Source: Pampus argenteus (lineage: Eukaryota; Chordata; Actinopteri; Scombriformes; Stromateidae). Taken from it: a stretch of DNA of 64,000 nt. Location: positions 7,090,001-7,154,000 of the forward strand of contig CM072873.1 in the NCBI GenBank assembly GCA_036937835.1, read 5' to 3'. The notes beneath the pieces were generated by a model. It worked only from the letters and a program-made list of their open reading frames with translations, had not been told where the DNA came from and made no database searches. How positions within the stretch are numbered: the first letter of the stretch is position 1; the number at the start of each line of letters is the position of its first letter. Below are positions 26,889 through 38,914 of the stretch, one piece after another. The position numbers and the translations under genes were made by a program.

Positions 26889-28260
26889 CTGAATATCCTT
26901 TTCATGAGGTTCAATTTGAATTTTGTGTTTAATTTGAGGTAAACATTTGCCACTCATAAAAATTTGAGTGGCACTTTGTGGGGGTTTCTTTGGCAGTCGC
27001 ATCAAAACTGTAGGATGGTCATGGACATGGCACACATTTAGGGGAAATGGAACTTCCCTTTGCTCTGTGTCACATACTGCATCTGTCTTTCACAGCAAAT
27101 TTGAAACATCAAGTATCTTTTGTTTTACCAATTTATTTTAAGGGTGTTTCTGGCTGACAGCTGACAGCCTGGATGCTGTCTTTCTTTCAGCCAAGAGGGG
27201 ACTGTAGGAATGAACAGGAACCATACTGAGCAGGACAGGAAATAAGCAGCACAAGAACAAATTTCCGTTCTCCTGCCTCGTGGATCTTTCACATGCTGTG
27301 TGCATGCTGTTCTTGAAGCCACAGACAGACAGATTCTCCTCCAAAGATTAAAGGTCTGTTAGAGGGAATATATCATGGTGTGACATTACTGTACAATAAA
27401 ACGTATTCAGGTCAGCTCAGTGGGGACATGGGCCTTTGAAGAATTGCCTTGTGACATTTGGCAAGACCGCTCCTTAAGTGACAAGTGCCACAACCACAGA
27501 ATGAGTGTTCGCTTTACAATCAGTCCATGTGTGTCTGCATGAGACTGTACCTATGCTTTTTCATTACAATCTAGGCCTCAAATTAAAATTACTGCAGTGG
27601 TGATCCACATATGTGGCACATTGGCCCCACTGACATATTCCCACTAGGCTTCATTAACTTCAAAACCCCACCTTGGAATACGACAAAAGTAATAGATATT
27701 TCATGATAGCCATCATTGCAAATGTCTGTCCGAAGTATTCAGAATCTACCTGGGGGTACCTTGAGATTTGAATGCTACATGGCTATTACTGTGTAAAATA
27801 GCACACACACCTGGGCCTACTGATTCTTGATCTATTCTGAGCCAAGTCAAGTGATGCTGCTGTCCAGGTAGCATGAAATATTACTGAGGTCAGCTGCAGA
27901 ATGTTGTGCATCTGCCAGAAGGCTTTTAAGAAGAAACGGTTATGTTTTGCCCACAGTTTCCAGATGACCCTGACCACATACACTCAAGTGCTACTTCAAG
28001 GGATGAAGCGTGTGCTGGGATTTTGCTGTGGGAATTTCACGCCCCAGTGGGAACGGTTCCTTAAGCTTACAGCGATTGCATATGGAAGTCGCCCAGTGTG
28101 ATCATTTCATGTTCCCCGGTGACTCAGCACAGAGGAGCAGATAAACAGGAGGGTTTGTCTAGAAGAGACTCCAGAAAAGAGCAGCACAGTGCAGAGCAGC
28201 CCAGCTAACATGTCTCGACTTTGCAGTATGCAATGATTGTCAGTGCTTTAAGAACAATCA

Positions 28261-28261
<1 letters not shown>
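26887..28261. other. Intronic sequence, no gene seen
   Basis: Between the (AG)n and the TC/AC microsatellites no coding or repeat signature was recognised. Confidence 0.65.

Positions 28262-28308
<47 letters not shown>
28262..28308. repeat. Compound (TC)11-(AC)12 microsatellite
   Basis: A perfect (TC)n run followed directly by a perfect (AC)n run, about 115 bases upstream of the Penelope-like reading frame. Confidence 0.97.
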
Positions 28309-28310
<2 letters not shown>

Positions 28311-28424
28311 GGAGTTACAAGAAATGCATGCCTCAATTTACTCATGTCCAGCATTACTATGCTCAACTAAATACTTCACCAAGAGGTCAAAGGAGTTGAG
28401 TTGTAAGCAACTGGACTTTTTTCC

Positions 28425-29063
28425 TTGGAGTTTGAAGCTATATACACCCCTCATTCCGTAAAAAAAGGGTCACATGAGTCACCCCCACAAAACCTCAACA
28501 ATGTGGTTCATGCAATACAATGCAGTGAAAAGTGCCCGGATCTGTATATTGGAGAAAATAAACAACCAGTCTGCAAACGCATGGCGCAACACAGGAGGGC
28601 CACCGCATCAGGACAGGACTCAGCAGTACATATACATCTGAAGGAAAAGGGACACTCATTTAAAGACACTCATATACACATATTGGACAAGGGGGACAGG
28701 TGGTTCAAGAGAGGAGTAAAGGAGGCCATCTATGTCCATTTAGAACAACCAACTCTAAACAGAGGAGGGGGGCTGTGCCATAATCTGTCTGCTACATACC
28801 ATCCTGCCTTGAGATCACATCCCAGGAAGTTTAACTGCTTGACTACAATGACCTGGATGAGTGAGAATCTACACAGACACTTCACCCAGAGTATTTCAAT
28901 AAAAAGACACCCAGTTCTTTCAGGAATCATCTTAATTCACACAGTATTAACTAATAGTGACCCAGATACCGGAGAGCTCATATCATTATGCATGACAAAT
29001 GATGCTCCTGCACTTCCTGGCTTTACTTTACCCTTCACTGTTTATCACCAACTTCCAGCTTGA
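28425..29063 (+). mobile_element. Penelope-like retroelement, 3' part with GIY-YIG endonuclease domain
   Basis: The frame is open for 212 codons; the given start is a TTG after a stop at 28404, so the frame is better read as the open 3' end of a larger ORF than as a gene with its own start. Residues 27-116 are a GIY-YIG endonuclease domain of the Penelope-like (PLE) type: VVHAIQCSEKC with a Cys33/Cys37 pair, LYIGE (YIG at 41-43), KRMAQHRR with the conserved Arg52, SGQDSAVHIHLKEKGHSF, and VKEAIYV with the likely metal-binding Glu100, followed by LNRGGG. In PLEs this domain nicks target DNA and follows a reverse transcriptase. No reverse transcriptase precedes it here; upstream is a TC/AC microsatellite. 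The copy is thus 5'-truncated, as is usual for PLEs. The last 60-70 residues are probably translated 3' flank. Fish Neptune-type elements are the closest I recall. Confidence 0.8.
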
Positions 29064-29927
29064 GATCCCACACATTAAAAATCTTCACTCTTCTGTTACC
29101 CGCTGTAAGTAAGACAGAGCATCCAAAAGAGCGACCAGCAGGAATCTTATTGTGGCATCTGTATTGATAATCAGGCCAAGTGGGGTTTATTGATATGTAT
29201 TGTTTCCCTAGTTTCTAGAGTGTGGCTCTGACAAATAATTCACTTCCCTGAATAGAGCCACTGGAAAACTCTGAATGCATTTTCCCTCCTAATTAGGAGA
29301 CAGATAAGCATGTGGCTGCTGATGTTCAGGGTATTCTGTGAGCACCTGTCTATCTGGAGATCTCCAGACGGCATCAGCACAATGGATGGTTTAACAGCCA
29401 TTTAACGCTGCAATCACCACACACCCCAGACGCCAATAAAAAGGCACTGTGCATTTAGTTTGAAATCGACTGAAATCATCTGCTTTTGAAGACGGAAATA
29501 CGCAGATGAGGAAACCGGGGAAATAACATTAAGGAGAATGGGCAGTCAACGCCTCCTCTGTCATTTTATTGGCTTCTGTGAGAGATACAGTGATGAAAGA
29601 TGAAGACAGGGCACACCAGGTTATGGGATATGAACCCATGTGGCTGTGATTATGACTGTAGTGGAGCATAAACAATCCATTTAAAGTCACGATATGTTTG
29701 CAGAATGGATTTTACTTAATAGATTCCTCTTGAATGATTTGGTGTCAATGCCAAAAAGGATTCTTTGAAATAAAGATACAGACACATCTAAAAAAGCATT
29801 TTTACAACTGTTTTGTGTGGGCAATGCAACAATTTTGAACTTAACAATGCCACATGAATTAAAGATCTCCAGACATGTTTTAAGACATATGAAAATGCTT
29901 TCTCCAAAAAAGTTTTTCAAGTTACTA
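29064..29927. other. Sequence between two retroelement relics, nothing recognised
   Basis: The 3' flank of the Penelope-like copy; the true 3' end of that element probably lies in its first 100-150 bases but is not marked by a clear tail. Confidence 0.55.
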
Positions 29928-30560
29928 ATAAAGTTGGCACAAAGACAGCACTGGTCAAAGTTAAAAATGACCTAATCGCATCAGACAAAGGACTTCTCTC
30001 TGTACTTATTCTGCTAGACCTTAGTGCTGCATTTGACCATCACTTCCCATTACAGAGACTAGAACATTTAATTGGCATTAAAGTAAATGCATTAAGCTGG
30101 TTCCAGTCTTATTTAGATCAATTTCAGTTTGTACATTTTAGACATGAGGTGACATAGTTACTGTGGATGGCATTATCCTGGCCTCCAGCACAACCGTAAG
30201 GAATCTGGGAGTTATTTATGATTTATTAGGATATGTCCTTTAACTCCCACATACAACACATTTTACAACAAGTCATCCTGTCTCAAAATAATGCAGAAAA
30301 ACTCGGCTATGGATTTGTTATTTCCAGGCCGGATTATTGTAATTCCTTATTATCAGGCTGCCCCAACACATCTCTAAAGACTCTCTAGCAGGTCCACACT
30401 GCTGCTGCACCTGCAACTTTCTTTTTTGACCAAGCGTGTATTCATGGCTGGCTCAGGCTTGTCTTGGACCAGCCCCTAGTTATGCTACTACAGGTCTAGA
30501 CTGTCCGGGGATTACCCACGATACACTGAGCTCCTTTCTCCTGCCCCTCGTCAGTAGATG
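29928..30560 (+). mobile_element. LINE reverse-transcriptase relic with internal deletion
   Basis: From 29928 the plus strand reads KTALVKVKNDLIASDKG then LLSVLILLDLSAAFD, LEHLIGIKVNALSWFQSYL and QFQFVHF, typical of the fingers and palm of a fish LINE reverse transcriptase (LDLSAAFD is motif A). At about 30145-30160 it jumps to VTVDGIILASSTTVRNLGVIYD and then AEKLGYGFVISRPDYCNSLLSGCPN, which belong to the C-terminal part. The catalytic YADD segment between them is missing, as are some residues of FDTVDH. A following stretch (about 30430-30560: GGACCAGCCCC..., ACTGAGCTCCTTTCTCCTG) also resembles sequence found after such LINEs in fish. Stops and a frameshift make it a fossil. The 5' boundary is approximate. 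Confidence 0.75.
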
Positions 30561-31853
30561 AATGTGAAATCAGCCATGGAGAGGGCTCCATTGTTGTCAC
30601 AAGTAGTATGGAAGTTTGGTCACATTATAACAAGAAGAGAATGTTGTCCTTGTGTGCCACCCCTGTCCACATCTGCTGCATCCTTTTTGATGGACGGGAG
30701 TTTCTTTAAGGTTCATTTTAGAATGAACACCACTTCTTAATAATAGATGGAAGAAAATATATTATTCTTGAGTTTCGGTTTCAGCTGGTAGATTTGGGGT
30801 CAAACAGGGGAGGGGGAATTGAGGGATAAATGTTGCATGAGGTGTTCATTTGTTGGAGCCATTTGTCTGTGGAGCAGGAGACAACTGTGACTTTCTGGCA
30901 GAGCAAGACTATTTACAGCTATTGGCAGGCTGCTGCGAGCAGCATCTCTCTGCTGTAGGGCATCTGTCTGGTAATCCTTCCAATGCGTCTCCTTACCTGT
31001 GACACAAGGAGACTGTAACAAGCGTTCTAAGCTGCTCCAAATACTGATTTCAAAAAGTGATACACACCTCCCCTTACTTTGGGACATATGTGTTATTATG
31101 TGTGTGCAATTGACTTTTTCCTCAACTTCTGGAAATAAACTTTCATTTGGGTATTCTGACCAGTCTTGTGAAATACCATTCACAGGGCACAGAGACACAT
31201 TTTTGAATGTTAATCAAGCCAAGGTCACTAAACTTCAGAGTAAGTCAATTATTCATGCTCTTTCCACAGCTGGGCCTCACACACAACAGAGGAGATGGAG
31301 GGGTTTTTTTTGTTGGCATTAATTTATAATATAGCTGAAAGACAACCTCAAACATACGCTCATTACACTTTAAGAGTTTACGCTCCTCTCAGAGATGAGC
31401 TGCAGCAATTTACATGTGCAAATGCAGCGCTGGCCAGCCAATAAAAGTCTGTAAGCAGTCACAGAGACATTGCCTCCACCTGCTGAGTTGACTTTATAGA
31501 CTTTACTTTGTGCACTCAGGCATTATTTGCTGAGTTGTGCAATTGTCGACACCAGAAACCTCTTGCCTTGTCTGTCCATCAGTATGGTCCTCCTCTCCCA
31601 ACTGATGTGAACAATTATAATCCGTCTAGATTTTCTCCCCTGCATAGTTAGCATACATAGTCTGCATTCATTTAGTCCTACCGTCTAGTAGGCTTTGTTG
31701 TTTTCATGCTGTGTATTTCTAAGGCTTTAACAGTTAACTGCAGAAATCTCTCTCTTTGGGTCCAGCTAAAAGACTGCATATGATCCTATATCTTCTGTAA
31801 TGCGTAAACTCAATCATGTTATTCTGATGTACAATATATGTGTGATTTTGTGG
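30561..31853. other. Intronic sequence, no gene seen
   Basis: A 132-codon minus-strand frame (30800-31198) overlaps a 107-codon plus-strand frame. Neither shows a domain, and both are taken as chance. Confidence 0.6.
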
Positions 31854-31861
31854 TTTTGAAC

Positions 31862-32464
31862 TAGTGGTGGGCATAGATTAATTTTTTTAATCTACATTAA
31901 TCTCACTGAAATCTTGAAATAAATCTAGATTAATCTAGATTAAAATGTACTAAGTACTGACCAAAAGTAGGTCTTTGAGAACAGGTTTCTTAAGCCAGGG
32001 GATGCATTAGACCCAAAATGCATCAGTTTGCAAAATGCATCACTGACTGAGGGATGCTTTGCGTTCAGGTGGTATTTGAGACTCCTACAGTAAACCAATT
32101 CTGCATTGCATAAGGTGCACACAACCTTAATCTTGTTGATGCCACCATCGGGAAGCTTCTTAAATTTCCCTGAAGCAAGCCTTGCGGCTTCGTGGCTGCA
32201 TCCATGATAAACTATCACGTTTGGTGTGGTAGTTCAGGTAATTCACAGGCGCGTAGAGGTTCAAAAACTAGTTCTCGCCCCCTACAGTGCAAATATGTAT
32301 ACATCCGCGCTAAAATATCATGGTGATAGTCATCTGTTTGCTCATTACAGGACCCAGCTCCAAACCCAATTTTGATAATAGATTAACAGCGGTATTTTTT
32401 TATATCGCTCGATAAGAGTCTCACATTATCGCAGCGCGTTAACGCCGATAACGGCCCACCACTA
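31862..32464 (-). mobile_element. Non-autonomous hAT DNA transposon, 603 bp, with BED-finger remnant
   Basis: The ends carry an 11-bp perfect terminal inverted repeat, TAGTGGTGGGC (31862-31872) and GCCCACCACTA (32454-32464). They are flanked by a perfect 8-bp target duplication, TTTTGAAC, at 31854-31861 and 32465-32472. Inside the left end are repeated ATTAATCTAGATTAATCT blocks; the right end has a GC-rich segment with GCAGCGCGTTAACGCCGATAAC. The minus strand holds the start of a ZBED-type transposase. The element lacks the catalytic region and so is an internal-deletion derivative. Both duplications are perfect, so the insertion looks recent relative to the decayed LINE copies nearby. Confidence 0.88.
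31940..32218 (-). pseudogene. BED-type zinc finger, N-terminus of a ZBED-like hAT transposase
   Basis: The 92-codon minus-strand frame inside the 603-bp hAT element has a BED-type zinc-finger pattern: Cys34 and Cys37 (VVCTLC), then His50 and His55 (YHLNAKH), preceded by SGKFKKLPDGGINKIK. BED fingers bind DNA and lie at the N-terminus of many hAT transposases, where they contact the transposon ends. The Cys-to-His spacing is 12 residues, slightly short for the family, so a small deletion may have hit the finger. The frame continues for about 35 unrecognised residues and stops. There is no RNase H-like domain. A truncated DNA-binding peptide could in principle compete for transposon ends, but expression is unknown. 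Confidence 0.7.
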
Positions 32465-35159
32465 TTTTGAACAGAACATTTGCTAAACATCTTCGCTATA
32501 CTGTGATTCAAAGCAACCATAACTCAGCATGTCAGTCTGTCAAGCTTTGCGTTTCTCCACATGGGACAGTAACAAGCATTTAAAGCATATTTTTTTAATC
32601 ACTGTTCCAAACCCAACGATGTAAAACCAAAATTATAAGTAATGGTTTAAACAGACAATTTATCTGCTAAAAAGTGTTACTTCCCAGCCCAGGAGTTAGC
32701 ATGTCATAAACTAACTATATTATGTGGCGTCTATGTTTATATGTCTATGAGTAAAACTGATGGTGGATAACTCTAATTCTGTTACAAAAAGCTTTTGTTT
32801 CAAGTGCTATCACTGTCAGCAGTATGGGTGCAGTGATAGATTCAAAAGCAGTAAAATATACCCATCACTTGTTATTTGAAATTGGCCACTACACAATGAT
32901 CAAAAACAGAAAAGTACGGTATTAGCTTGTCCATGTCTATTTTGGCAATAATTCTGAATGGACAAATTCAATCCTGTTTTATCAAAGATAAAAGCAAATG
33001 TTTGGTCAAATTTTGGCTCACGGTTCTGGCGGAGGGAGACGGCGATGAATGCTCATATTAAACCAATCGATATCAATGTCTCTTCGGGATATTCTGAGGT
33101 ATGTGATATTTCAGAGCAGCACTTGTACTTCTCCTGCCTTTGCATTCTTGTGGATTAAGTTATCAATGGACACAGATGGTAACATGCACGCCTGCGTACA
33201 GATTTAGTTCTACACGGCACAACCATGCTGTGGGTAGGCATACACAACTCTCCATGTCTTCTGATAAATACACACAGCTTGTGTAGCCCCTAACACATAA
33301 AAACGTGCACAACCCCCCTGCTATCATGCTGTAACACAGAGTCACGAGCTTATCATGCTTGCTAGTTGCCCTGATATCACATACAGTATGAACGGCACAG
33401 ACTAAATGAGACAGAATATCTGTTGTCAGGATTAGTGTGTTTCTTGACGGCAGGTAAAGACAGAGTAATGCCTGCTACCACTCACAGCAGCAACATAATG
33501 GATTTTTCACAGTCTACAGCTGGGGTTTGCTTTTTTTTCCTCCTTACACCTTAAAAACGCTTCTTGAAGAAAGTCAGCCATCTTCCCAAACGCGCCTTTG
33601 TCGTGTTTATTGCCACTGATGTGATCTAGCTCAATAACTAGAGGGAATGAAGGAAAAGGTCTCTTATCGTAAACTAATTAAAAACTAGCTCAGAACACAG
33701 GGAGCGCCTGACAGAGTGCCATCCGTTTTAATCAGACATGCAGCTCCACTATGAAGACATCACCTCAACAGATGCCCCACTTTCTGAAGAAGAGAGAGCG
33801 AGTCTGAGAAAATGACAGGTGTTATATATTTCTCTCAAAATCTCACGTTTCAAATAGATTTCTGCTTTTTGGCAACGGCAATTCTCTAAAATAAAGGTGG
33901 AACTTAGTTTTGCATGGGCATGCAGGTATTTGTGGGAGGGATTTGGTGTGAGTTTTTTTTTTTTTTTAAGGTGAACAGAAGGCAAATGAGAGAAGGTGTC
34001 ACAGTGATAAGAAGCACATCTTCAGCATGTGCTTGCAAACAAAACTGATGTGTTTTTGGGGTGAAGTTGTGTTGGAAGTTTAATTATTAAGTGTAAAAAA
34101 TCCAATCATAAGCAACCAGGATGCCTGATATTTTGGAAGGCTGAGCTGACATTTCTTTACTGTTCAGTGACTCTGGTTACCACTATCGAGTGTGTTTTGA
34201 ATGTTTTGCATAAATTAAATTTAGTGTGTGGAAAAGAGGAGATAAATTAAGCGGTTTAATTTATGAGTGGTTTCCTGGCTGAGCATTACTGGCCTATAAT
34301 ACTACATTTAATTGAATTAAGGGGTACTTCAGATCATATCAGGATGCTTGATTAGACTGCTGTGGCACCAGCAGAGACAGATAAAGCTGCGGTATTGACT
34401 GAAATGTAGAGTGGAGCAAACAAGAGCCACAAACACATCCCTCATGTGTTTTTAATCACACAATAGCCAATCATATTATAATAGCATTTTAATTCTATTC
34501 TGTAGAGGGTGGTCCATCAAACTGAAGACAAAATTAAACTGTGGATCTAACCTTTAGCCATGCTTTGGAAGGGAAACGCAAATGGTTCAATACATTCAAA
34601 CAAAAGAGATCTGTTTAAACAACATTCTTCTCACTCCCACCTTTTCTGTTCTGTAAATACAAAAAAAGCCATTGTGTGCTCAACAATCTCCTTCAGCCCT
34701 CTGACACGTTCACATTCACATCTTTTGGATTAACACCATGATGAATAGACTTGTTTTCATCTGCAACGCAGTAATAATAATCCATAGTTTCTGTACATGT
34801 GCTTTTCATAATTAATGTTTTGAGGATGGAAATGGTGTGCTGCTTCTGCTGGGCATCAAAGCTGCTAACGAGCCTAAAATACACACTCGCATGCTAATCC
34901 TCTATGTAATGTTCGCCGAGGTGGCATCAATGACTCAGTGTCAGCATTCACCTGCTGGTATTTACATAGCTCTTAAGACTCCAGACCACTTTGATTATTC
35001 ACACCAGGACAGACCCCACTGTTACAATATTCATGTCTGAGAATGTATGGCACACTTGAAATATGGGCAATTTGACTGTGTTCCGAATCCATTTCCCGCC
35101 AACGCTTTTCCCCTAATTAGATCCGGAGGTCTGGCCCCCTAGATATTTTCTCCGCCCAC

Positions 35160-35188
35160 ATACACACACACACGCGCACACACACACC
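35160..35188. repeat. (CA)n microsatellite with CGCG interruption
   Basis: CA repeat interrupted by CGCG in the middle. Confidence 0.9.
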
Positions 35189-35340
35189 TCCTCTCACTCC
35201 CAGTAGAATCGGGGAGTGAAGTTGAGATGAAGGCAACAGAGCTAATTGCATTAGCATCAATTTACTGGTGCGGCAGAGGACAGCTATGCAATCCAGTGAT
35301 GTATGGCCTCTGCTAACAGTCCAAAAAAAATGCAGCAGGC

Positions 35341-35342
<2 letters not shown>

Positions 35343-35384
<42 letters not shown>
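35343..35384. repeat. (TG)n microsatellite, about 19 units
   Basis: Perfect TG run ending in CGTG. It generates an artefactual Cys-Val open frame. Confidence 0.97.
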
Positions 35385-36193
35385 CCCAGAGAGAGACAAT
35401 AGGCAACCCAACAACCACATTTTCACACTCATTATCAGAATAATTTCATTAAGCCATTTACACGCATTACAGAAAGTGCTATTAATATTTCCATTTCCAT
35501 CTAGCTACATTCTTTTTAACCACCAGCTAAAAGCAACATAAATCACTTCCTGTCTGTCACCAACTGTGGTCATATTGTTCCCAACTGAATTTCTTGTATT
35601 CCCATCTCGCCGTCCCCCAATCCATCTAGTGCAGAGACTTGAATGCTGGATGTAAACAAAGTAATGTTTAATGTTCTGTATGTGATAATAGACTTACTGT
35701 GAGCTTCATTTGACTCAGTGTGTTCTCACAAACCAAGTCTGATATCCAGCCAACATTAGCATATTAGAAAAGTAGCAGAAAATATTCTACTATATGTAAA
35801 TGCGTCACATTATGAGATTAAGTATAAATTTGATTCATGGATCAACTGTAAATTGACTGATTCATTAGTTGTTCCATTTGCGTGTGTGCAGAGGTTTTAT
35901 GCAGATAGCTTTTGTATTCAAAATCATCATAACTCACATCACATCAGCTTAATGAGTCAGCACAGGTTCTGTCTGGCGAGCACCAATTAGGTAGCATTAT
36001 GCAAAAAACAAAAATGATTTCAGACTGTACCACTCACACGAAGAATTTAAGCAACTGTTGCCTAAAATGTTTGCTCTCAAAGTCACTTCAATACATCTTG
36101 TAAATCAGTGGACAGCTTTGAACAACTTTATTCATTAATAACACATCTGTAATAAGCATCTTCCCTGCTGCTGATGGCCAAAGGCAGAAGGTT

Positions 36194-36210
36194 AAAAAAA
36201 AAAAAAAAAA
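36194..36210. repeat. A17 homopolymer followed by GTACT
   Basis: A run of 17 A followed by GTACT. A second A17-GTACT occurs at 36636-36657. Confidence 0.9.
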
Positions 36211-36635
36211 GTACTGTGCTTACATAAAAGGCGTGAGATACAGAATAATTGTGTTCTTTAATTCTATATACCAATCTGACAGCTGTAGTTTTTGTTCTTT
36301 GCAGATAATGCCTTTAGACATAAAACATGTGCTATAGGCTTATATAAATGATGCACTGATTTAATTAACCAATAGTGATAGCAGTTAAACTGAACTCCAC
36401 CTACATCGTGAAAGAATAAAATAGCGCTTAGTTGTTAATGCATTGTTAAATTCGAAGTTCTTTTACAAAGAGAAACTTTACTTTTGGTACATTTTGTCTA
36501 TGACACTGCTGCTTGTACATGTGCTGGACCTTCTTAGCCTTTTGTTTTGTTTTTTAGTCCCACAATTTTCCTGTTTGGGTTCAGTCTCAACTGATTAACA
36601 TCTTTCCCAGATACAGGAGGCAGCTGATATCAGCC

Positions 36636-36652
36636 AAAAAAAAAAAAAAAAA
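36636..36652. repeat. A17 homopolymer followed by GTACT
   Basis: A run of 17 A followed by GTACTTTTA. It is the second such junction within 450 bp. Confidence 0.9.
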
Positions 36653-36779
36653 GTACTTTTACACTACCTACTCAACACCAATCAGCGACAAGCTGGTGAA
36701 CATAGTGCAGCGTTTAACAGCTAAAGAACCAAATATGTCGCCTCAGGAGTGTGTTCACACAAACGCAACACAGAAGAAT

Positions 36780-37225
36780 CAAAGTAGAATATAAAACATA
36801 ATAAAAATAAACAAAAGCAATATTTTAGAGAGAATATTTTATTTCTAGAATGGAGTAATAGAAATTAATAAAATAAAATAAGAAAACTGGAAATACTGGC
36901 CGCACAAAGGATATATGAGCTGTGCAATGGACAAAATTACATGTATGAAATATTTGAAGGTGACAAGAGCAAAAACTCAAATGCAATAAGTGATTCAATT
37001 ATGTAACAGTGGAGGTTGAATGCAACGTACAATCTAAAGTCCAGTTTGATGAAATATATGAGTGAAGTGCAAGAGTTAAATAAAGAATGTGAAGATGTAA
37101 AGTCTAGTTGGATAATACTGTCTGCTGGGTGTGTAAAGAGGTTTGCAAACACATTTGCTATATCAACCATATAAGGTGACCATTTTACAGCTTGTTGAAT
37201 TGCCCCCAAGGGACAAATAAAATTG
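36780..37225 (+). repeat. Possible non-autonomous repeat ending in a LINE-like 3' tail
   Basis: The segment ends at 37194-37222 with TTGAATTGCCCCCAAGGGAC followed by AAATAAAA, close to the AATTTCCCCTTGGGGATTAATAAA tail common to several fish LINEs and the SINEs they mobilise. The 400 bases before it are AT-rich, with AAATAAAATAAAATAAG and phrases such as AAGTGCAAGAGTTAAATAAAG that look like a decayed repeat. No coding remnant is visible. The left boundary is a guess. Confidence 0.35.
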
Positions 37226-38805
37226 CAGATTTAAAATGTATTTTTGTCCACACACCAGCTGGATTTACCTCCCCACTTTACTCTGATCCCATCTCTCACA
37301 GTGAGATGCTCAGGCACTCATTAAGTGTTAAAAACATACAGTAAACACTAAACTCTGTCTCCAGAATAGGCAATCTGCTGCTGTGCATCAAGAAAAGACT
37401 TTGAGTGGTTGTCAACATAATCTCAGGGAAGAGAAAGTGAAAATGTGTAGCAGCTCTGATGCTAAACGGTGAGTCATCTTAAATGATGTATGGCCCAATC
37501 TGGTAGTTCTGTGTGCGACGTAAAATTCCTTGAAACGTGATTAAACTGTGGGTGCACAACGGAGGATGTGTGCAACTAAAGTCACAGGGGTGACCAAGGG
37601 GTGAACCCCAAACTCTGTGTGTTCCTTTAAGGACACCTGAGTTTCTGCCAGCAGCCCCCTGTGGTGCTGAGAAGACATTTTACTGGCTTCTCGGATCCTG
37701 CCTCAAATATCACGTCGCATCCTCTTAGCACTGTGGGTTCGCAGAGGCCATACATACCCAAGTGTCTGCTTAATGTGCCCTCAAGAACACAACAGGCTAA
37801 ATGCCAGCCTGAGAAATCAATACAGGCCTGCATGTTAGTGTGCGAGTGTGTGAACACCGACGGCACTCTTTGTCAGTTCAAACGTCATACGAGGTTCTTT
37901 TCTCTCCCCTCCAGTCAGACAGAGCAAGAAATCAGGAAATTGAAGATAAATCCTATCAAGAATAATTATTTCCTACCTCCCTGGATGTGCTCAACCTGTG
38001 CGAGTGCTGATAACACTTTTAATAACCCCGCCTTGTTACTAATCTGTGTTGAAATGGTGTTTGAATTCTCCAAAAAGGTCAAAGTGATCGAAATACGGAA
38101 AAAAAAAAGTCTTTTCAAAGAGCTATTGAGTGAGCTTGTAATAAGAGAAGTGTCGTGCTGGCGACTATTAAGGTTACAGTTACAGCTAAATGTGATGTCC
38201 TTTGCTGAGTTTATGGACTCAGCTCAGCATCTGAAAGGAAAATGGTCTTCAGACTGTTAAGCACAAGTTATATATATACTCAACAACTACATTTTTGTTT
38301 TTAAAGCAATCTAGATGTAACTGGTGACTGAAATAGATGAGATACCCTGAATTCAAGCTTTTGGCGGGGTTTCGTAGCTTTCATCCATCTAAGCATATCC
38401 TCCTCCTGCACACACACTCAGCCTGCTCACCTTCGCTGCCGCCTACACAGTTAGAGGTGGCTGTCAAAAAATAAAATCATCATGACTGCTCATTGTTTCC
38501 TATCCACATGGCTAACAAAGTAACCCCGCTCTCTTATCCACGCTTTTATTCTTTGGCAAGAGGAAAATGTTTTCTCCCACAGAGATCAATGTGAAAAATG
38601 TACAACTGATTTGTATATAAATATGACAGCTTCGCTGGGAGCGCTAATCAAATGTGCAGTGACTGAATCTGTTTGGTGCAATAGAGAGAAAGCGAGAGAG
38701 ACTCAGTCTACAATAAAATGTCTGTTGTTAATAAGAATCTGCCAATATATTACTGTTATTATATTGTGGTAGTATTTTTTTGGGTTAAATTGCATATGAT
38801 TAGCG

Positions 38806-38808
<3 letters not shown>

Positions 38809-38841
<33 letters not shown>
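38809..38841. repeat. (TG)16 microsatellite
   Basis: Perfect TG run of 33 bases. Confidence 0.97.
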
Positions 38842-38843
<2 letters not shown>

Positions 38844-38896
38844 CATTTCAAATATGGCAAATGAAAACAGCCAAAAAGAGAGCTTGTTTTCTCTCT

Positions 38897-38914
38897 TTTT
38901 TTTTTTTTTTTAAG
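38897..38914. repeat. Poly(T) tract
   Basis: Run of about 17 T preceded by TTTTCTCTC. In the minus-strand alk transcript it would be an A tract. Confidence 0.85.

Larger units (their letters stand above)
32473..36193. other. Intronic sequence with CA/TG repeats, no gene seen
   Basis: Only simple repeats and short unrecognised frames. Confidence 0.65.

Noticed and set aside
26616..27035. 139-codon minus-strand frame and its plus-strand counterpart at 26744-26932
   Set aside because: Both are created by the (AG)n microsatellite (Ser-Leu or Arg-Glu repeats).
29600..29660. B-box-like GGGTTCATATCCC on the minus strand, possible tRNA or SINE
   Set aside because: No A box at the right distance and no cloverleaf can be drawn.
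30800..31198. 132-codon minus-strand frame
   Set aside because: Unrecognised composition, overlapped by a 107-codon frame on the other strand, with no supporting signals.
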